Of a stretch of DNA of 64,000 nucleotides, positions 40,597 through 49,794 are shown piece by piece. Within the stretch, counting starts at the first letter, position 1. Each line of letters starts with the position of its first letter. The translations under genes and the position numbers were made by a program. The notes beneath the pieces are model-generated. The model made no database searches, was not told the DNA's origin, and saw only the letters and a list, made by a program, of their open reading frames with translations. Origin of the DNA: Haloglomus halophilum (lineage in GTDB: Archaea > Halobacteriota > Halobacteria > Halobacteriales > Haloarculaceae); assembly GCF_024298885.1 (NCBI RefSeq), contig NZ_CP101166.1, positions 3,657,149-3,721,148 of the forward strand, in the 5' to 3' direction.

Positions 40597-41925
40597 TCAG
40601 TCCGCCGCCTGGGCCTGTCCCCCGGAACGCTCCTCACCCATCCCACTCTCGCGGTGGAGCCAGTAGAGGAAGAGGAACAGGCCCGTGGCGAACACGTTCA
40701 GCACCAGCTTGTAGTTCAGCTCGATGCCGACCTCAGCAATCTTGACGCTCGACGCCGGCGGGATGAGGCCGGCACCCAGGAAGAGGAAGTGGACGAGGAC
40801 CCCGACGATGACCGCCGAGACGAATATCATCCCGGAGAGGACGGCGGCGAACGTCGTCCCGTAGTAGTCGCGGTAGGCGTCCATGATGGGCGGGACGATG
40901 AGGTCGGCGTAGATGTACGAGAGGACGGCGCCGAAGGGGAGGCCGTTGCTGAACAGGACTGCGGCGAAGGGGACGTTGCCGACCGAACAGACGAACGTGG
41001 CCACGCCGATGAACGCACCCACGACCGCCGTCCAGAACACGTAGACCGGGAGGCCGAACGTCGGGCCGGAGAAGATGGTCGTCCAGACCGACTCGGGGAT
41101 GAAGCCGGCGATGAGACCGGCGAAGAGGAAGCCGATGGCGATCTCGTCCCAGAGCATCCCCCACTCCTTCCACTGCTTGTCCGCGAGCGCCTTCCAGCCG
41201 GCCATCGAAGTGGCCTGCGCGCGAATACTCGAATTCGTCTCCTCGGGGTCGAAGCTCTCCTTGCACGACTCCGAACAGAAGTAGTAGGTGTGGCCGTCGT
41301 GCTCGGTCGAGTAGTCCGTCTCCTCCGGGCCGACCTCCATCCCGCAGACGGGGTCCTGAGCCGTCTCGCCCTCGTCGTCGGTGACGTTCGCGCGCGCCTG
41401 CTCGATGAGGTCGTCAGGGACGAGGTAGACGAACCCGAACGCCAGCAGGCCGATGAGCATGAACCCGCCGACGATGTCGGCGACGAGGAACTGCCAGCCC
41501 AGCAGGAGGACGATGACGGCGCCGATCTCGATGACGAGGTTCGTCGACGCGAACATGAACGCGCCGATGGTAGCGGCCGCGGAGCCACCCTTCTTGAAGA
41601 GGTTCTTCGCGGTAGCGATGGCGCTGTACGAGCACGACGAGGAGACGAACCCGAACAGTGAGCCGTAGCCGAGTTCGCGGGCGCCGTGGCCGTTCAGCAG
41701 GTCCGCGACCTGCTCGTCGGAGGTCCACGCCTCGACGCCGCCCGCGATGGCGAACCCGACCACGAGCGCCCACCAGGTGATCCAGGCCATCGCCACGGTG
41801 GTGGAAGCGAACTGGCGGAGGCTCTCGGCGAAGAACGCCCCCAGTGGCTTGCTCGTCGTGAATACACCGATACTCACCGTCAGAAGCGCGATGACGGCCA
41901 GGATGGCGTACTCCCTGCGTTCCAT
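40597..41925 (-). CDS. Permease with an inserted YHS metal-binding domain
   Basis: 442 residues with about ten membrane helices in two halves. Each half carries a conserved helix of this permease family (DUF318/ArsP-like): SSSCSYSAIATAKNLFKKGGSAAATIGAFMF and VCSVGNVPFAAVLFSNG. Between the halves lies a YHS domain, DPVCGMEVGPEETDYSTEHDGHTYYFCSESCKESF, with four cysteines, found in heavy-metal proteins. A metal or metalloid (copper, arsenic-type) export role is plausible. ATG 41925 is used; the longer frame to 42078 is not. Confidence 0.85.
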   Translation of the reverse strand: MERREYAILAVIALLTVSIGVFTTSKPLGAFFAESLRQFASTTVAMAWITWWALVVGFAIAGGVEAWTSDEQVADLLNGHGARELGYGSLFGFVSSSCSYSAIATAKNLFKKGGSAAATIGAFMFASTNLVIEIGAVIVLLLGWQFLVADIVGGFMLIGLLAFGFVYLVPDDLIEQARANVTDDEGETAQDPVCGMEVGPEETDYSTEHDGHTYYFCSESCKESFDPEETNSSIRAQATSMAGWKALADKQWKEWGMLWDEIAIGFLFAGLIAGFIPESVWTTIFSGPTFGLPVYVFWTAVVGAFIGVATFVCSVGNVPFAAVLFSNGLPFGAVLSYIYADLIVPPIMDAYRDYYGTTFAAVLSGMIFVSAVIVGVLVHFLFLGAGLIPPASSVKIAEVGIELNYKLVLNVFATGLFLFLYWLHRESGMGEERSGGQAQAAD

Positions 41926-42345
41926 GTACGTTCCTACCGTCGCCTCGTTTACCCGGATTTCGCCTGTCGTAACGGTAGCTGCCCGGGCCGAGGCTTCGGA
42001 ATCCAAGATCAGCGGCGCGAGTCGACTACCGAACCAAACCAGAGAGCAGCCGAAGGGCGAGCCGACCGCCCCCCTCACGCGCGTAGATTCAAGTACGGAA
42101 GGGCGGCCACCGTCCCCATGACCTGACGAGTCGTCGCCGGGCCGCCGACCCGAGCGGGTGGCACGCCACCGCGCGCTCGGCTCCGCCAGCGCGGTACCAC
42201 GGCCCGGCGAAGCGAGTGGTACCGCCTGTTCGCCAGCATGCGAGGGTGTCGAAGGCCCGGTGCCGTCGAGAACCGGCAGGGGCCACCGGGACCGTCTCCC
42301 GCGCGTGGCCGCATTTTAAATATCGGCTCCGTCTACCCTCGGGAC
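41926..42345. other. 420-bp intergenic region with two hairpins
   Basis: No convincing gene. It contains a hairpin at 42151-42179 (GGTGGC-AC-GCCACC flanked by CGAGCG and CGCTCG), an inverted repeat GCGGTACCAC at 42191-42200 with GTGGTACCGC at 42216-42225, and the TATA box TTTTAAAT at 42313-42320 for the DUF655 gene. Confidence 0.55.
42313..42320 (+). promoter_or_regulatory. TATA box of the DUF655 operon
   Basis: TTTTAAAT ends 25 bp before ATG 42346, the spacing expected for an archaeal leaderless transcript. Confidence 0.65.
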
Positions 42346-42945
42346 ATGACCGACGCCGCCGACTCGGACGACTCGCAGTCGGCCGTTGCCGACGAGGACG
42401 ACCCACGCGAGGCGGTCGTGCTGGACTACCTCCCGACGGGGTTGCCGGACGAGCAACGGAGCAACACGCCCGTCGCGTACGCGCTGGGGGTCGACGAGTT
42501 CGACCTCTACCTCGTCCGCTTCGAGGGTGATACCGACCTGAACGTGGGGGACAGGGTGGCCACCGACCCGCGGGGCGACAAGGTGAGTCGCGTGGGACAC
42601 GTCGACTTTGGCGAGCTCTCAGGGGCCGCGGAATCGGAACTGGAGTACGCCGTCGCGGCCATCGTCGACGAGGAGGAGCGGCGGTTCGTCGACTTCTTCA
42701 ACGAGGCACAGGCCATCACGACCCGCCTCCACGCGCTCAACCTGCTCCCGGGTATCGGGAAGAAGCTCCGCAACAACGTCCTCGACCTGCGCAAGCGCCA
42801 GCCCTTCGAGTCGTTCGAGGACCTCGAGGAACGGGTATCCGGCCTTCACGACCCCCGGCAGGTTCTCATCGACCGCATCGTCGAGGAGATCCGGGAGGAC
42901 GACATGAAGTACCGCATCTTCGCCACCCGGGACCGGGGGGAGTGA
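42346..42945 (+). CDS. DUF655 family protein, HhH-containing
   Basis: 199 residues. The N-terminal part (EAVVLDYLPTGLPDEQRSNTPVAYALGVDEFDLYLVRF) is the DUF655 beta domain. The C-terminal part holds a helix-hairpin-helix, LNLLPGIGKKLRNNVLDLRKRQPFESFEDLEERVSG, which binds nucleic acid backbones. The gene is linked to rsmA throughout archaea, so it probably acts on RNA in ribosome assembly. rsmA follows after 70 bp with its own TATA-like TTTATC (near 42980). Confidence 0.88.
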   Translation: MTDAADSDDSQSAVADEDDPREAVVLDYLPTGLPDEQRSNTPVAYALGVDEFDLYLVRFEGDTDLNVGDRVATDPRGDKVSRVGHVDFGELSGAAESELEYAVAAIVDEEERRFVDFFNEAQAITTRLHALNLLPGIGKKLRNNVLDLRKRQPFESFEDLEERVSGLHDPRQVLIDRIVEEIREDDMKYRIFATRDRGE

Positions 42946-43015
42946 GGCCGACTCACGCGGTCGGTCGGTGGCGCCAACCCTTTATCGCCCCGGCGACGAA
43001 CTCGCGGTAGCGCGT

Positions 43016-43855
43016 ATGACACGACGGGACCCGGATGCTCTGCGGCGCCGTGCCGGAGTCCGCGGGGACCCGGACCAGGACCAGCACTTCCTCATCGACG
43101 ACCGTGTTCTGGACCGCCTTCCGGACTACCTGCCGGCCGACGCCACGGACCACGTTCTCGAGATCGGCGGTGGCACCGGGGGGCTGACCGACCGCCTCCT
43201 CGCCGCCAGCGACGGCCACGTCACCGTGGTCGAACGGGACCCGGGCCTCGCAGCCTTCCTCCGCGAGGAGTTCGCCGACGCCGTCGACGCCGGACGGCTC
43301 GACATCATCGAAGGGGATGCCCTCGAGTGCGACCTGCCCGACTTCACCGGGTCCGTCTCGAACCTGCCGTACGGGGCGTCCAGCGAATTCTGCTTCCGGT
43401 TGCTTCCCGAGGGGAAACCCCTCGTGCTGATGCTCCAGCGCGAGTTCGCCGAGCGGATGGCCGCCGACCCCGGGACGGACGACTACGGCCGCCTCTCGGT
43501 GACTGCGGGCCACTACGCCGACGTGGAGGTCGTCGAGACCGTTCCACCGACGGCGTTCGACCCGGAACCGGCCGTCGAGAGCGCCGTCGTCAGATGTCTC
43601 CCCCGTGCCCCGGACTACGAGGTGGACGAGGCCGTGTTCATGGCACTCGTCCGGGGCGTCTTCACGCAGCGGCGCAAGACGATGCGCAACGCCGTCCGGA
43701 ACACGGTCCACATCAGCGGCATCGCGGACGCCGATGCCGTCGTCGACGCGGCCGGCGAGGAGCTGATGAGCCGGCGTGCGGGCGACGTGACACCGGCCGA
43801 GTTCGCCGAGCTGGCGAGACTCGCGACCGAGGAGACGGAGGTGACCCCGCCGTGA
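43016..43855 (+). CDS. rsmA: 16S rRNA dimethyladenosine transferase RsmA/KsgA
   Basis: 279 residues. It dimethylates two adjacent adenines in the 3' hairpin of 16S rRNA. Motifs: QDQHFLIDDRVLDRL, HVLEIGGGTGGLTDRLLA (SAM motif I), VTVVERDPGLAAFL, IIEGDALECDLPDF, the catalytic SNLPYGASSEF and MLQREFAERMAA. ATG 43016 is preferred to GTG 42968, because the TATA-like TTTATC lies between them. It overlaps the channel gene as TGATG. Confidence 0.95.
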   Translation: MTRRDPDALRRRAGVRGDPDQDQHFLIDDRVLDRLPDYLPADATDHVLEIGGGTGGLTDRLLAASDGHVTVVERDPGLAAFLREEFADAVDAGRLDIIEGDALECDLPDFTGSVSNLPYGASSEFCFRLLPEGKPLVLMLQREFAERMAADPGTDDYGRLSVTAGHYADVEVVETVPPTAFDPEPAVESAVVRCLPRAPDYEVDEAVFMALVRGVFTQRRKTMRNAVRNTVHISGIADADAVVDAAGEELMSRRAGDVTPAEFAELARLATEETEVTPP

Positions 43856-45219
43856 TGGGTGCGGTCGACGCGGCGGGGCTACTGCTCCAGACCGAACCGC
43901 AGCTCGACCCCTGGACGTGGACGCTCTCTCGCACGGAGCAGTATCTCGTGAGTGCAGGACTCCTGGCGCTGTTCCTCGTCACGGCCGCGTTCGTCTACGC
44001 GCTGGGGCGGCCGCTGAAGCGACGCATCCAGGACGACGAGGTCGTCGAGGCGATCCAGTCACTCACCATCAGCCTCACCGGCCTGGGCGTAGCGTTCGCG
44101 CTGGTCGTGGTCTGGCGGCTGCGCGACGAGGTGGCGACCGCCTTCACCTTCGTCCGGCTCGGCCCGACCGACGGGGTGCGGCTCCTCGTGACCGCTGCCG
44201 CCTTCGGGGCAGCGTTCACCGTCACCCGCATCACGAAACGGGCCATCCGGCGGGGGTCGGAGGCCGACGCCATCACGGCCCACCAGAAGGAGGTCGCCCA
44301 TCACATCATCCAGATCCTCGTCTTCGCGCCCGCGGCGCTGTTCGTTCTCGCGCTGTACGGGGTGAACCCACAGAACCTCCTCATCGGTGCCGGCGCGGCG
44401 GGTATCGTCCTCGGACTCGCGGCACGGCAGACCCTCGGCGCCGTCGTCGCCGGGTTCGTCCTTCTCATCTCGCGCCCGTTCGAGGTGAACGACTGGGTCG
44501 TCATCGATCAGGAGGAGGGCGTCGTCACCGATATCTCCATCTTCAACACGGAGATCCGCACCTTCGACAACGAGGTCGTCGTCATCCCGAACGACGAGGT
44601 CACGAAGAACAACATCATCAACCGCTCTCGCAACGGGAAGCTCCGCATCCAGGTTGATGTGGGCGTCGACTACGACATCGAGATCGCGCGGGCGATGGAA
44701 CTGGCCCGCGACGCGATGCATGTCCTCGACGAGGTGCTGGACGAGCCACAGCCGGATGTCGTCATCGACGAGCTCGGCGCGTCCTCGGTGGTGCTGACGC
44801 TACGGTTCTGGATTCCGGACCCCACTATCGAGCGCAAGTGGGCCGCACAGAACGCGGTCATCGACGCGGTCAAGAACGCCTTCCAAGAGGATGGCGTGAA
44901 GATCCCCTTCCCACAGCGCGAGCTGATGGCCCGCGAGGAGACCGAGGGCTTCCAGCTCGCCGAGAAACGGCGGGAAGTGGGGGCAGCCGGCAACGGCGAT
45001 CCGGACGCCGCGGTGCGGCAGGTCGACCCCGACGCTGAGGAAGACGGTCCGGGCACGCATATGAGCGCGGTGACCGACCCGACCGTCGAGATCGACGACG
45101 GGGACAGCTCCCTCCAGCCTCGCACTACGGAGGGGGAGTACATCGCCGCCATCGAGCGCGTGGAGGGCGGCTCGGAGCTGTCCGACCCCGTCGAACCGAT
45201 GGACCGGAACCATGACTGA
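43855..45219 (+). CDS. MscS-family mechanosensitive channel
   Basis: 454 residues. Three or four N-terminal membrane helices lead to the pore helix and cytoplasmic beta domain: AGAAGIVLGLAARQTLGAVVAGFVLLISRPFEVNDWVVI with the classical Gly/Ala pore pattern, then GVVTDISIFNTEIRTFDNEVVVIPNDEVTKNNIINRS. It releases solutes on membrane tension. The last 100 residues are an acidic, low-complexity tail. TGATG overlap with rsmA and 8-bp overlap with the methyltransferase gene. Confidence 0.93.
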   Translation: MGAVDAAGLLLQTEPQLDPWTWTLSRTEQYLVSAGLLALFLVTAAFVYALGRPLKRRIQDDEVVEAIQSLTISLTGLGVAFALVVVWRLRDEVATAFTFVRLGPTDGVRLLVTAAAFGAAFTVTRITKRAIRRGSEADAITAHQKEVAHHIIQILVFAPAALFVLALYGVNPQNLLIGAGAAGIVLGLAARQTLGAVVAGFVLLISRPFEVNDWVVIDQEEGVVTDISIFNTEIRTFDNEVVVIPNDEVTKNNIINRSRNGKLRIQVDVGVDYDIEIARAMELARDAMHVLDEVLDEPQPDVVIDELGASSVVLTLRFWIPDPTIERKWAAQNAVIDAVKNAFQEDGVKIPFPQRELMAREETEGFQLAEKRREVGAAGNGDPDAAVRQVDPDAEEDGPGTHMSAVTDPTVEIDDGDSSLQPRTTEGEYIAAIERVEGGSELSDPVEPMDRNHD

Positions 45220-45808
45220 CGGCGACCGCCCGCGGCTGGCGGGGCTCCGTGGTGAGCCGGACGTCTACCGTGCGGCCGAGGACTCGCACCTGCTCGCGAA
45301 GGCGGCGGCCGCCCGTATCGAGAGCGACGACCTCGTGCTCGACCTCGGGACGGGCTCGGGCTACGTCGGGCGCAAGGTCGCCGAGGCGTGCAGCGCCCGG
45401 GTCGTCGCCTCCGACCTCAACCCGCATGCGTGCCGGCAGGCCCACGACGCCGGGCTCGCGGCGGTCAGAACGGACATGGTCTCGGCGTTCCGCGACGACA
45501 GCTTCGACTGGGTCCTGTTCAACCCGCCCTATCTCCCGACCCCCGAGGACCGCGAGTGGGGGGACTGGATGGAACAGGCGCTCTCCGGGGGCGAGGACGG
45601 TCGCGCGGTGGTGAACCCGTTCCTGGCGTCCGTCCGGCGCGTCCTCGCTCCGGGCGGCCGCGCGTTACTGCTCGTCTCCTCGCTCACCGGGCTCGACGCG
45701 GTGCGGAACACGGCCCGCAACGAGGGGCTGATGACGGCCGAGGCGGCCGAGGAGCAGTTCCCGTCCGAGCGGCTGGTGGTACTCGAACTCACGCCGACCG
45801 GCACGTGA
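45212..45808 (+). CDS. HemK2/PrmC-type N5-glutamine methyltransferase
   Basis: 198 residues. SAM motif LVLDLGTGSGYVGRKVAE and the catalytic NPPYLPTPEDREWGDW motif define the HemK2/Mtq2 type, which methylates the GGQ glutamine of release factor aRF1, usually with a Trm112 partner. PDVYRAAEDSHLLAKA is the typical N-terminal substrate-side block. It is co-transcribed with rsmA and the channel gene. Confidence 0.9.
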   Translation: MTDGDRPRLAGLRGEPDVYRAAEDSHLLAKAAAARIESDDLVLDLGTGSGYVGRKVAEACSARVVASDLNPHACRQAHDAGLAAVRTDMVSAFRDDSFDWVLFNPPYLPTPEDREWGDWMEQALSGGEDGRAVVNPFLASVRRVLAPGGRALLLVSSLTGLDAVRNTARNEGLMTAEAAEEQFPSERLVVLELTPTGT

Positions 45809-45895
45809 GCGGCGGCCCGTGTGCGGCGGTGGATTACTCCTGGGCATCAATCTGATTAGCAAATATTATTCGGGGTGGTACCGTATCCGTCTTCG

Positions 45896-46906
45896 ATGAC
45901 CGAACTCGTCGCGACGACACCGGGGCTCCTCCCGCTGCCCGACTGGGCGAAGGGGGAGCTCTCGGACCTGAAAGGGCACCAGAAGTCCGACCTCATCGAC
46001 GGGACCGAGGGCGAGGACGTGACCGAGGCGTACGACCGCGTCCGTATCGAGGAGCTCGAGTGGCAGACCGACGCCGGGCTCGACCGCGTGGTCGAGGGGC
46101 AGGGCCGCTGGGACGACAACATCGCGCACCCGCTCGCCGTGGCCGACGCCGTCGACACCCGCGGCATCGTCCGCTACTACGACAACAACAACTTCTACCG
46201 CGAGCCGGTGGTCACCGACGACCTCGCCGCGAGTGGCGACGTGGCGGCCGAGCTCGACGCGGCGGCCGCCCTGCTGGATGGTGACGCTGGTGGTCTGCAG
46301 GCAGTTCTCCCGGGCCCGTACTCGCTGGCCGACCTCGCGACCGACGAACACTACGGCGACGAGGCAGCGTTCCTCGACGCCGTCGCCGACTTCCTCGTCG
46401 GCGAGGTCGAGCAGTTCCCCGACATCGAGACGCTGTTCCTGCTGGAGCCCTCGCTCGTCGAGAACCCGCCCGAGGACGGTATCGACGAGCGCGCGGGCGC
46501 GGCCATCGACCGCGTGGCCGGCGCGACCGGCGCCGACGTGGTCTGTCACACCTACTGGGGCGCCGTGCCGGAGAAGGCGTACGCCCACCTGATGGACGCC
46601 GACCTCGACGCCGTCGGCTTCGACTTCGTCAGCGACCACGAGGCGAACCTCTACAACATCACGGAGTACGGCACCACCGACGACATCGCGCTGGGTCTGG
46701 TCGACGGGCAGAACACGCGCGTCGAGTCCGTCGAGACGATCCGTGACCGCGTGGAGTGGGTGAACGAGCAGGTCCCCGCTCAGTCGTTCGACACGACGTA
46801 CCTCACCGCGAACACGGAGCTGTTCTACCTGCCCGTGAACCGCGCCCGCGAGAAGCTGGACGTGCTCGCGCGTGCCGCCGCCGAGGAAGAGGAGGTGACA
46901 GCATGA
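45896..46906 (+). CDS. MetE-like protein lacking the zinc cysteines
   Basis: 336 residues of the MetE/UROD-like TIM barrel: LPLPDWAKGELSDLKGHQKSD, VLPGPYSLADLATDEHYGDEAAF, LFLLEPSLVENP, VVCHTYWGAVPEKAYA and YLTANTELFYLP. In catalytic MetE the zinc is held by His and two Cys; here the positions of the two Cys are Tyr (HTY) and Thr (NTEL), so zinc binding as in MetE is unlikely. The neighbour at 46903 has these residues. The pair recalls the non-catalytic N-terminal and catalytic C-terminal halves of bacterial MetE on separate genes. ATGA-coupled. Confidence 0.82.
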   Translation: MTELVATTPGLLPLPDWAKGELSDLKGHQKSDLIDGTEGEDVTEAYDRVRIEELEWQTDAGLDRVVEGQGRWDDNIAHPLAVADAVDTRGIVRYYDNNNFYREPVVTDDLAASGDVAAELDAAAALLDGDAGGLQAVLPGPYSLADLATDEHYGDEAAFLDAVADFLVGEVEQFPDIETLFLLEPSLVENPPEDGIDERAGAAIDRVAGATGADVVCHTYWGAVPEKAYAHLMDADLDAVGFDFVSDHEANLYNITEYGTTDDIALGLVDGQNTRVESVETIRDRVEWVNEQVPAQSFDTTYLTANTELFYLPVNRAREKLDVLARAAAEEEEVTA

Positions 46907-48054
46907 GCGACTGGCCCGAGGTCGGCGACGACGACCGCGACGGACGCGACGCCCGCGAGGGGACGCCGACGACTGCCGCGGATGGCGGCGTCGACGTGCG
47001 CGAGCAGTTCCGCCCGGACGACCACCCGACCGACCACTTCCTCCTGACGACCGTGGTCGGCTCGTACCCGAAGCCCAAGTGGCTCAACCGGTCGGAGGAC
47101 CTGGTCGACGACGAGGAGTACGACTTCGACGAGGACCACCTCCACGAGGCCCACGACGACGCCGCGCGCCTCATCACGGAGGAGCACGAGCGCGCCGGCC
47201 TCGATGTCGTCTGTGACGGCGAGATGCGGCGCAACGAGATGGTCGAGTACTTCGCCCACCGCATCGACGGCTACGAGTTCAACGGCCCCGTCAAGGTCTG
47301 GGGGCACAACTACTTCGACAAGCCCTCGGTCGTCGGCGAGGTCTCCTACGGCGAGCAGTGGCTGGTCGAGGAGTTCGAGTTCACCAGCGGCGTCGCCCAG
47401 CGACCCGTCAAGGTCCCCATCACGGGGCCGTACACGCTCGCGAACTGGTCGTTCAACGAGCACTACGAGGACGAGGAGACGCTGGCCTACGAGCTGGCCG
47501 ACCTCGTCAACGAGGAGATCGAGGCGCTCGTCGACGCGGGCGCGCGCTACATCCAGATCGACGAACCCGCGCTCGCGACGACGCCGGACGACCACGCCAT
47601 CGTCGGCGAGTGTCTGGAGCGCATCGTCGACGACGTGCCCGCGGACGTTCGTCTGGGGCTGCACGTCTGCTACGGCGATTACTCGCGCATCTACCCGGAG
47701 ATCCTGGACTTCCCGGTCCACGAGTTCGACCTCGAACTCGCGAACGGCGACTACGAGCAGGTCCCCGTCTTCACCGAGCCCGACTTCACGAAGGACCTCG
47801 CCCTGGGCGTCGTCGATGCCCACACCGCCGAGGTCGAGCCAGTCGAGGTCATCAAGGAGAACATCAAGAAGGGCTTCGAGATCGTCCCGCCCGAGCGGCT
47901 GACCATCTCGCCGGACTGCGGCCTGAAGCTCCTGCCCCGCGACATCGCCTACGGCAAGATGGAGAACATGGTGCAGGCCGCCCGCGAGGTCGAGCAGGAA
48001 CTCGATGACGGCGAGGTCGATGTCGGCTTCGCCGCGCCGGCCGCGGACGACTGA
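46903..48054 (+). CDS. metE: Cobalamin-independent methionine synthase core (MetE)
   Basis: 383 residues. It transfers a methyl group to homocysteine. Archaeal MetE blocks: TTVVGSYPKPKWLN, VVCDGEMRRNEMVEYF, VPITGPYTLANWSFNEHY, YIQIDEPALATTP, zinc ligands His and Cys in GLHVCYGDYS and Cys in ISPDCGLKLLP. The archaeal form has one barrel and may use a methyl carrier other than folate. The first 45 residues are acidic and disordered. It starts in the ATGA overlap with the MetE-like gene. Confidence 0.92.
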   Translation: MSDWPEVGDDDRDGRDAREGTPTTAADGGVDVREQFRPDDHPTDHFLLTTVVGSYPKPKWLNRSEDLVDDEEYDFDEDHLHEAHDDAARLITEEHERAGLDVVCDGEMRRNEMVEYFAHRIDGYEFNGPVKVWGHNYFDKPSVVGEVSYGEQWLVEEFEFTSGVAQRPVKVPITGPYTLANWSFNEHYEDEETLAYELADLVNEEIEALVDAGARYIQIDEPALATTPDDHAIVGECLERIVDDVPADVRLGLHVCYGDYSRIYPEILDFPVHEFDLELANGDYEQVPVFTEPDFTKDLALGVVDAHTAEVEPVEVIKENIKKGFEIVPPERLTISPDCGLKLLPRDIAYGKMENMVQAAREVEQELDDGEVDVGFAAPAADD

Positions 48055-48086
48055 GCCGCACAGCCGCCCCTCCTTCTTCGGCGCGC

Positions 48087-49115
48087 TCAGTCCCCTTCCG
48101 GCCTGGCGATGGGTCCCTGTGGTACGAACTCCTCCCGCCGCGCCCCCGCACGCAGTCCCATCTCGGCGATGTTCCCGCCGCTCTCGACGGTCCGGCGGAG
48201 TGCGTCGAGCACCCGACCGAGCCGGTAGCTCCCCGCGGCGTCTGCCAGTCGGCGGTCCATCGACTCCACCGTCGCCCGGATTTCCTCGCGCCGTTCGAGG
48301 GCGTCGTTCGCGGTCTCGACCGCCGCGTCGCCGACGACGACGGCGGTCGCCTCCTCGACCACGGCCCGTGCCTCCCGGGCCAGGCTGTGGAACTCGCTCG
48401 CCGGAACGGACCCGGGGAAGGACTCGACCGCGCCGGCGACCTCGGCGATGGTCTCGGCGCCGTCGGCGACCCGCTCCAGTTCGCGGGCGACGGTGCGGAG
48501 CTCGAACAGCTCCAGCCGGCTCAGTCCGAGCGCGTCCACCTCGTCGAGCCGGGCGAGCCCGCGCCCGAGATGCCGGTCGATCATCGCGTACAGCCGGTCG
48601 GCTTCGGCCTCGCGGTCGGCCACGTACGGGGTGTCATCCGTCGTGAGCGCGTCGGTCGCGTCGCGGTGCATCGAGAGCGCCGTGAACCGGAGCTGACGGA
48701 CCGACTGGTGGACCGATACCTCGCCGGGGTCGAGCAACGCCCGCACGACGAGCTCCGTCCCCGTCTCCGCTGCGAGCGTGACGCCGACGAACGCGTTGGC
48801 GACCCGCTCGACGGCCGCGCGCTGCTGGGCCGAGAAGCCATCGGGCGCCCGGAGCGTCAGTTGCTCGAACCCCGCCGCGTAGGCGGCCCGTACCGCGCGT
48901 TCGAGTCGGACCGGCGACTCCCCGGCGACCGGGAGCTGGACCCGGGCGGTCGCGTCCTCCTCGGGCGCTTCCGGCTCGAGAACCAGCTGGTCCTCGCTGC
49001 GGGGGTCGATGTGGACGGTCGTCCCGGCGGTGATACCGGCCCGCCTGGCCCACTCCTTCGGGAGCGAGACGGTGTACGTGCCGCCGCCGACCTGCTGGAC
49101 CTTGCGCTGCTCCAT
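48087..49115 (-). CDS. AbrB-PhoU fusion, phosphate-uptake regulator
   Basis: 342 residues. Residues 1-45 form a SpoVT/AbrB swapped-hairpin DNA-binding domain (VQQVGGGTYTVSLPKEWARRAGITAGTTVHID). The remainder is a PhoU-type helical bundle (MHRDATDALTTDD, AVARELERVADGAETIAEVAG). Such fusions act as DNA-binding phosphate regulators. It is the last gene of the pst operon, joined to phoU by TGATG. It may repress the operon. Confidence 0.9.
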   Translation of the reverse strand: MEQRKVQQVGGGTYTVSLPKEWARRAGITAGTTVHIDPRSEDQLVLEPEAPEEDATARVQLPVAGESPVRLERAVRAAYAAGFEQLTLRAPDGFSAQQRAAVERVANAFVGVTLAAETGTELVVRALLDPGEVSVHQSVRQLRFTALSMHRDATDALTTDDTPYVADREAEADRLYAMIDRHLGRGLARLDEVDALGLSRLELFELRTVARELERVADGAETIAEVAGAVESFPGSVPASEFHSLAREARAVVEEATAVVVGDAAVETANDALERREEIRATVESMDRRLADAAGSYRLGRVLDALRRTVESGGNIAEMGLRAGARREEFVPQGPIARPEGD

Positions 49116-49789
49116 CAGTAGATCAGCTCCGGGTCGCTCTCGATCATGTAGAGGGTACGGGCGGCGATGTTGACGGCGTGGTCGGCGACCCGTTCGAGAT
49201 CACGAACCGTGAGCAGCAGTCGGGACACGTCGTCGAGCAGGCGCTCCAGCTCCCACGCGTCGGTCGCGGCCTCGCGCTCGACCAGGTCGCGCGCGACCGC
49301 CTCCGAGGCGCGCCCACACAGCGCGTCGACCGTGTCGTCGTCCTCGTGGATGGCCCGACAGGCCGCCGCGTCCCGGTCGGCGTACGCGTCGAGGCTGCGG
49401 GCGACGAGGTCACGGGCCGCCGTGCCGATATCCCCGACGGGCACCTCCGGCACCAGGCTCTCGTCCCCGGCGAGGGCGTAGCGGCCGAGGTTCGCGGCGA
49501 GGTCGGCGATCCGCTCCAGATCGGTGAGGATCTTGAACGAGGCGGCGACGAACCGGAGGTCACCGGCGACCGGCTGCTGGAGCGCGAACAGGTCGATACA
49601 CCGGCTCTCCAGTTCGAGGTAGTGTTCGTTGACCGTCGCGTCGCCTTCGGCGACCTCGCGGGCGAGCGACTCGTCGCCGGTCCGCAGCGCCTCCAGCCCG
49701 TCGTCGAGCCGCCCGAGGACGAGCTGTCCCATCGCGAGCACGTCCTCGCGGAGGTCGTCGAGGTCGTCCTGGTAACCCGTTCGGGGCAT
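49115..49789 (-). CDS. phoU: PhoU, phosphate transport regulator
   Basis: 224 residues of two PhoU helical repeats: LRFVAASFKILTDLERIADLAANLGRYAL in the first and LLTVRDLERVADHAVNIAARTLYMIE in the second, each with the metal-binding E/DxxxD core. It modulates the Pst transporter and signalling. It follows pstB after 5 bp. ATG 49789 is used; upstream in-frame sequence belongs to the pstB shadow. Confidence 0.93.
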   Translation of the reverse strand: MPRTGYQDDLDDLREDVLAMGQLVLGRLDDGLEALRTGDESLAREVAEGDATVNEHYLELESRCIDLFALQQPVAGDLRFVAASFKILTDLERIADLAANLGRYALAGDESLVPEVPVGDIGTAARDLVARSLDAYADRDAAACRAIHEDDDTVDALCGRASEAVARDLVEREAATDAWELERLLDDVSRLLLTVRDLERVADHAVNIAARTLYMIESDPELIY

Positions 49790-49794
49790 CGTGG

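Noticed and set aside
42075..42314. Short minus-strand frames upstream of DUF655
   Set aside because: No start context, Arg-rich composition, and two hairpins in the region.
43327..43854. In-frame upstream extension of the MscS gene
   Set aside because: Antisense-like composition inside rsmA; TGATG overlap fixes the start at 43855.
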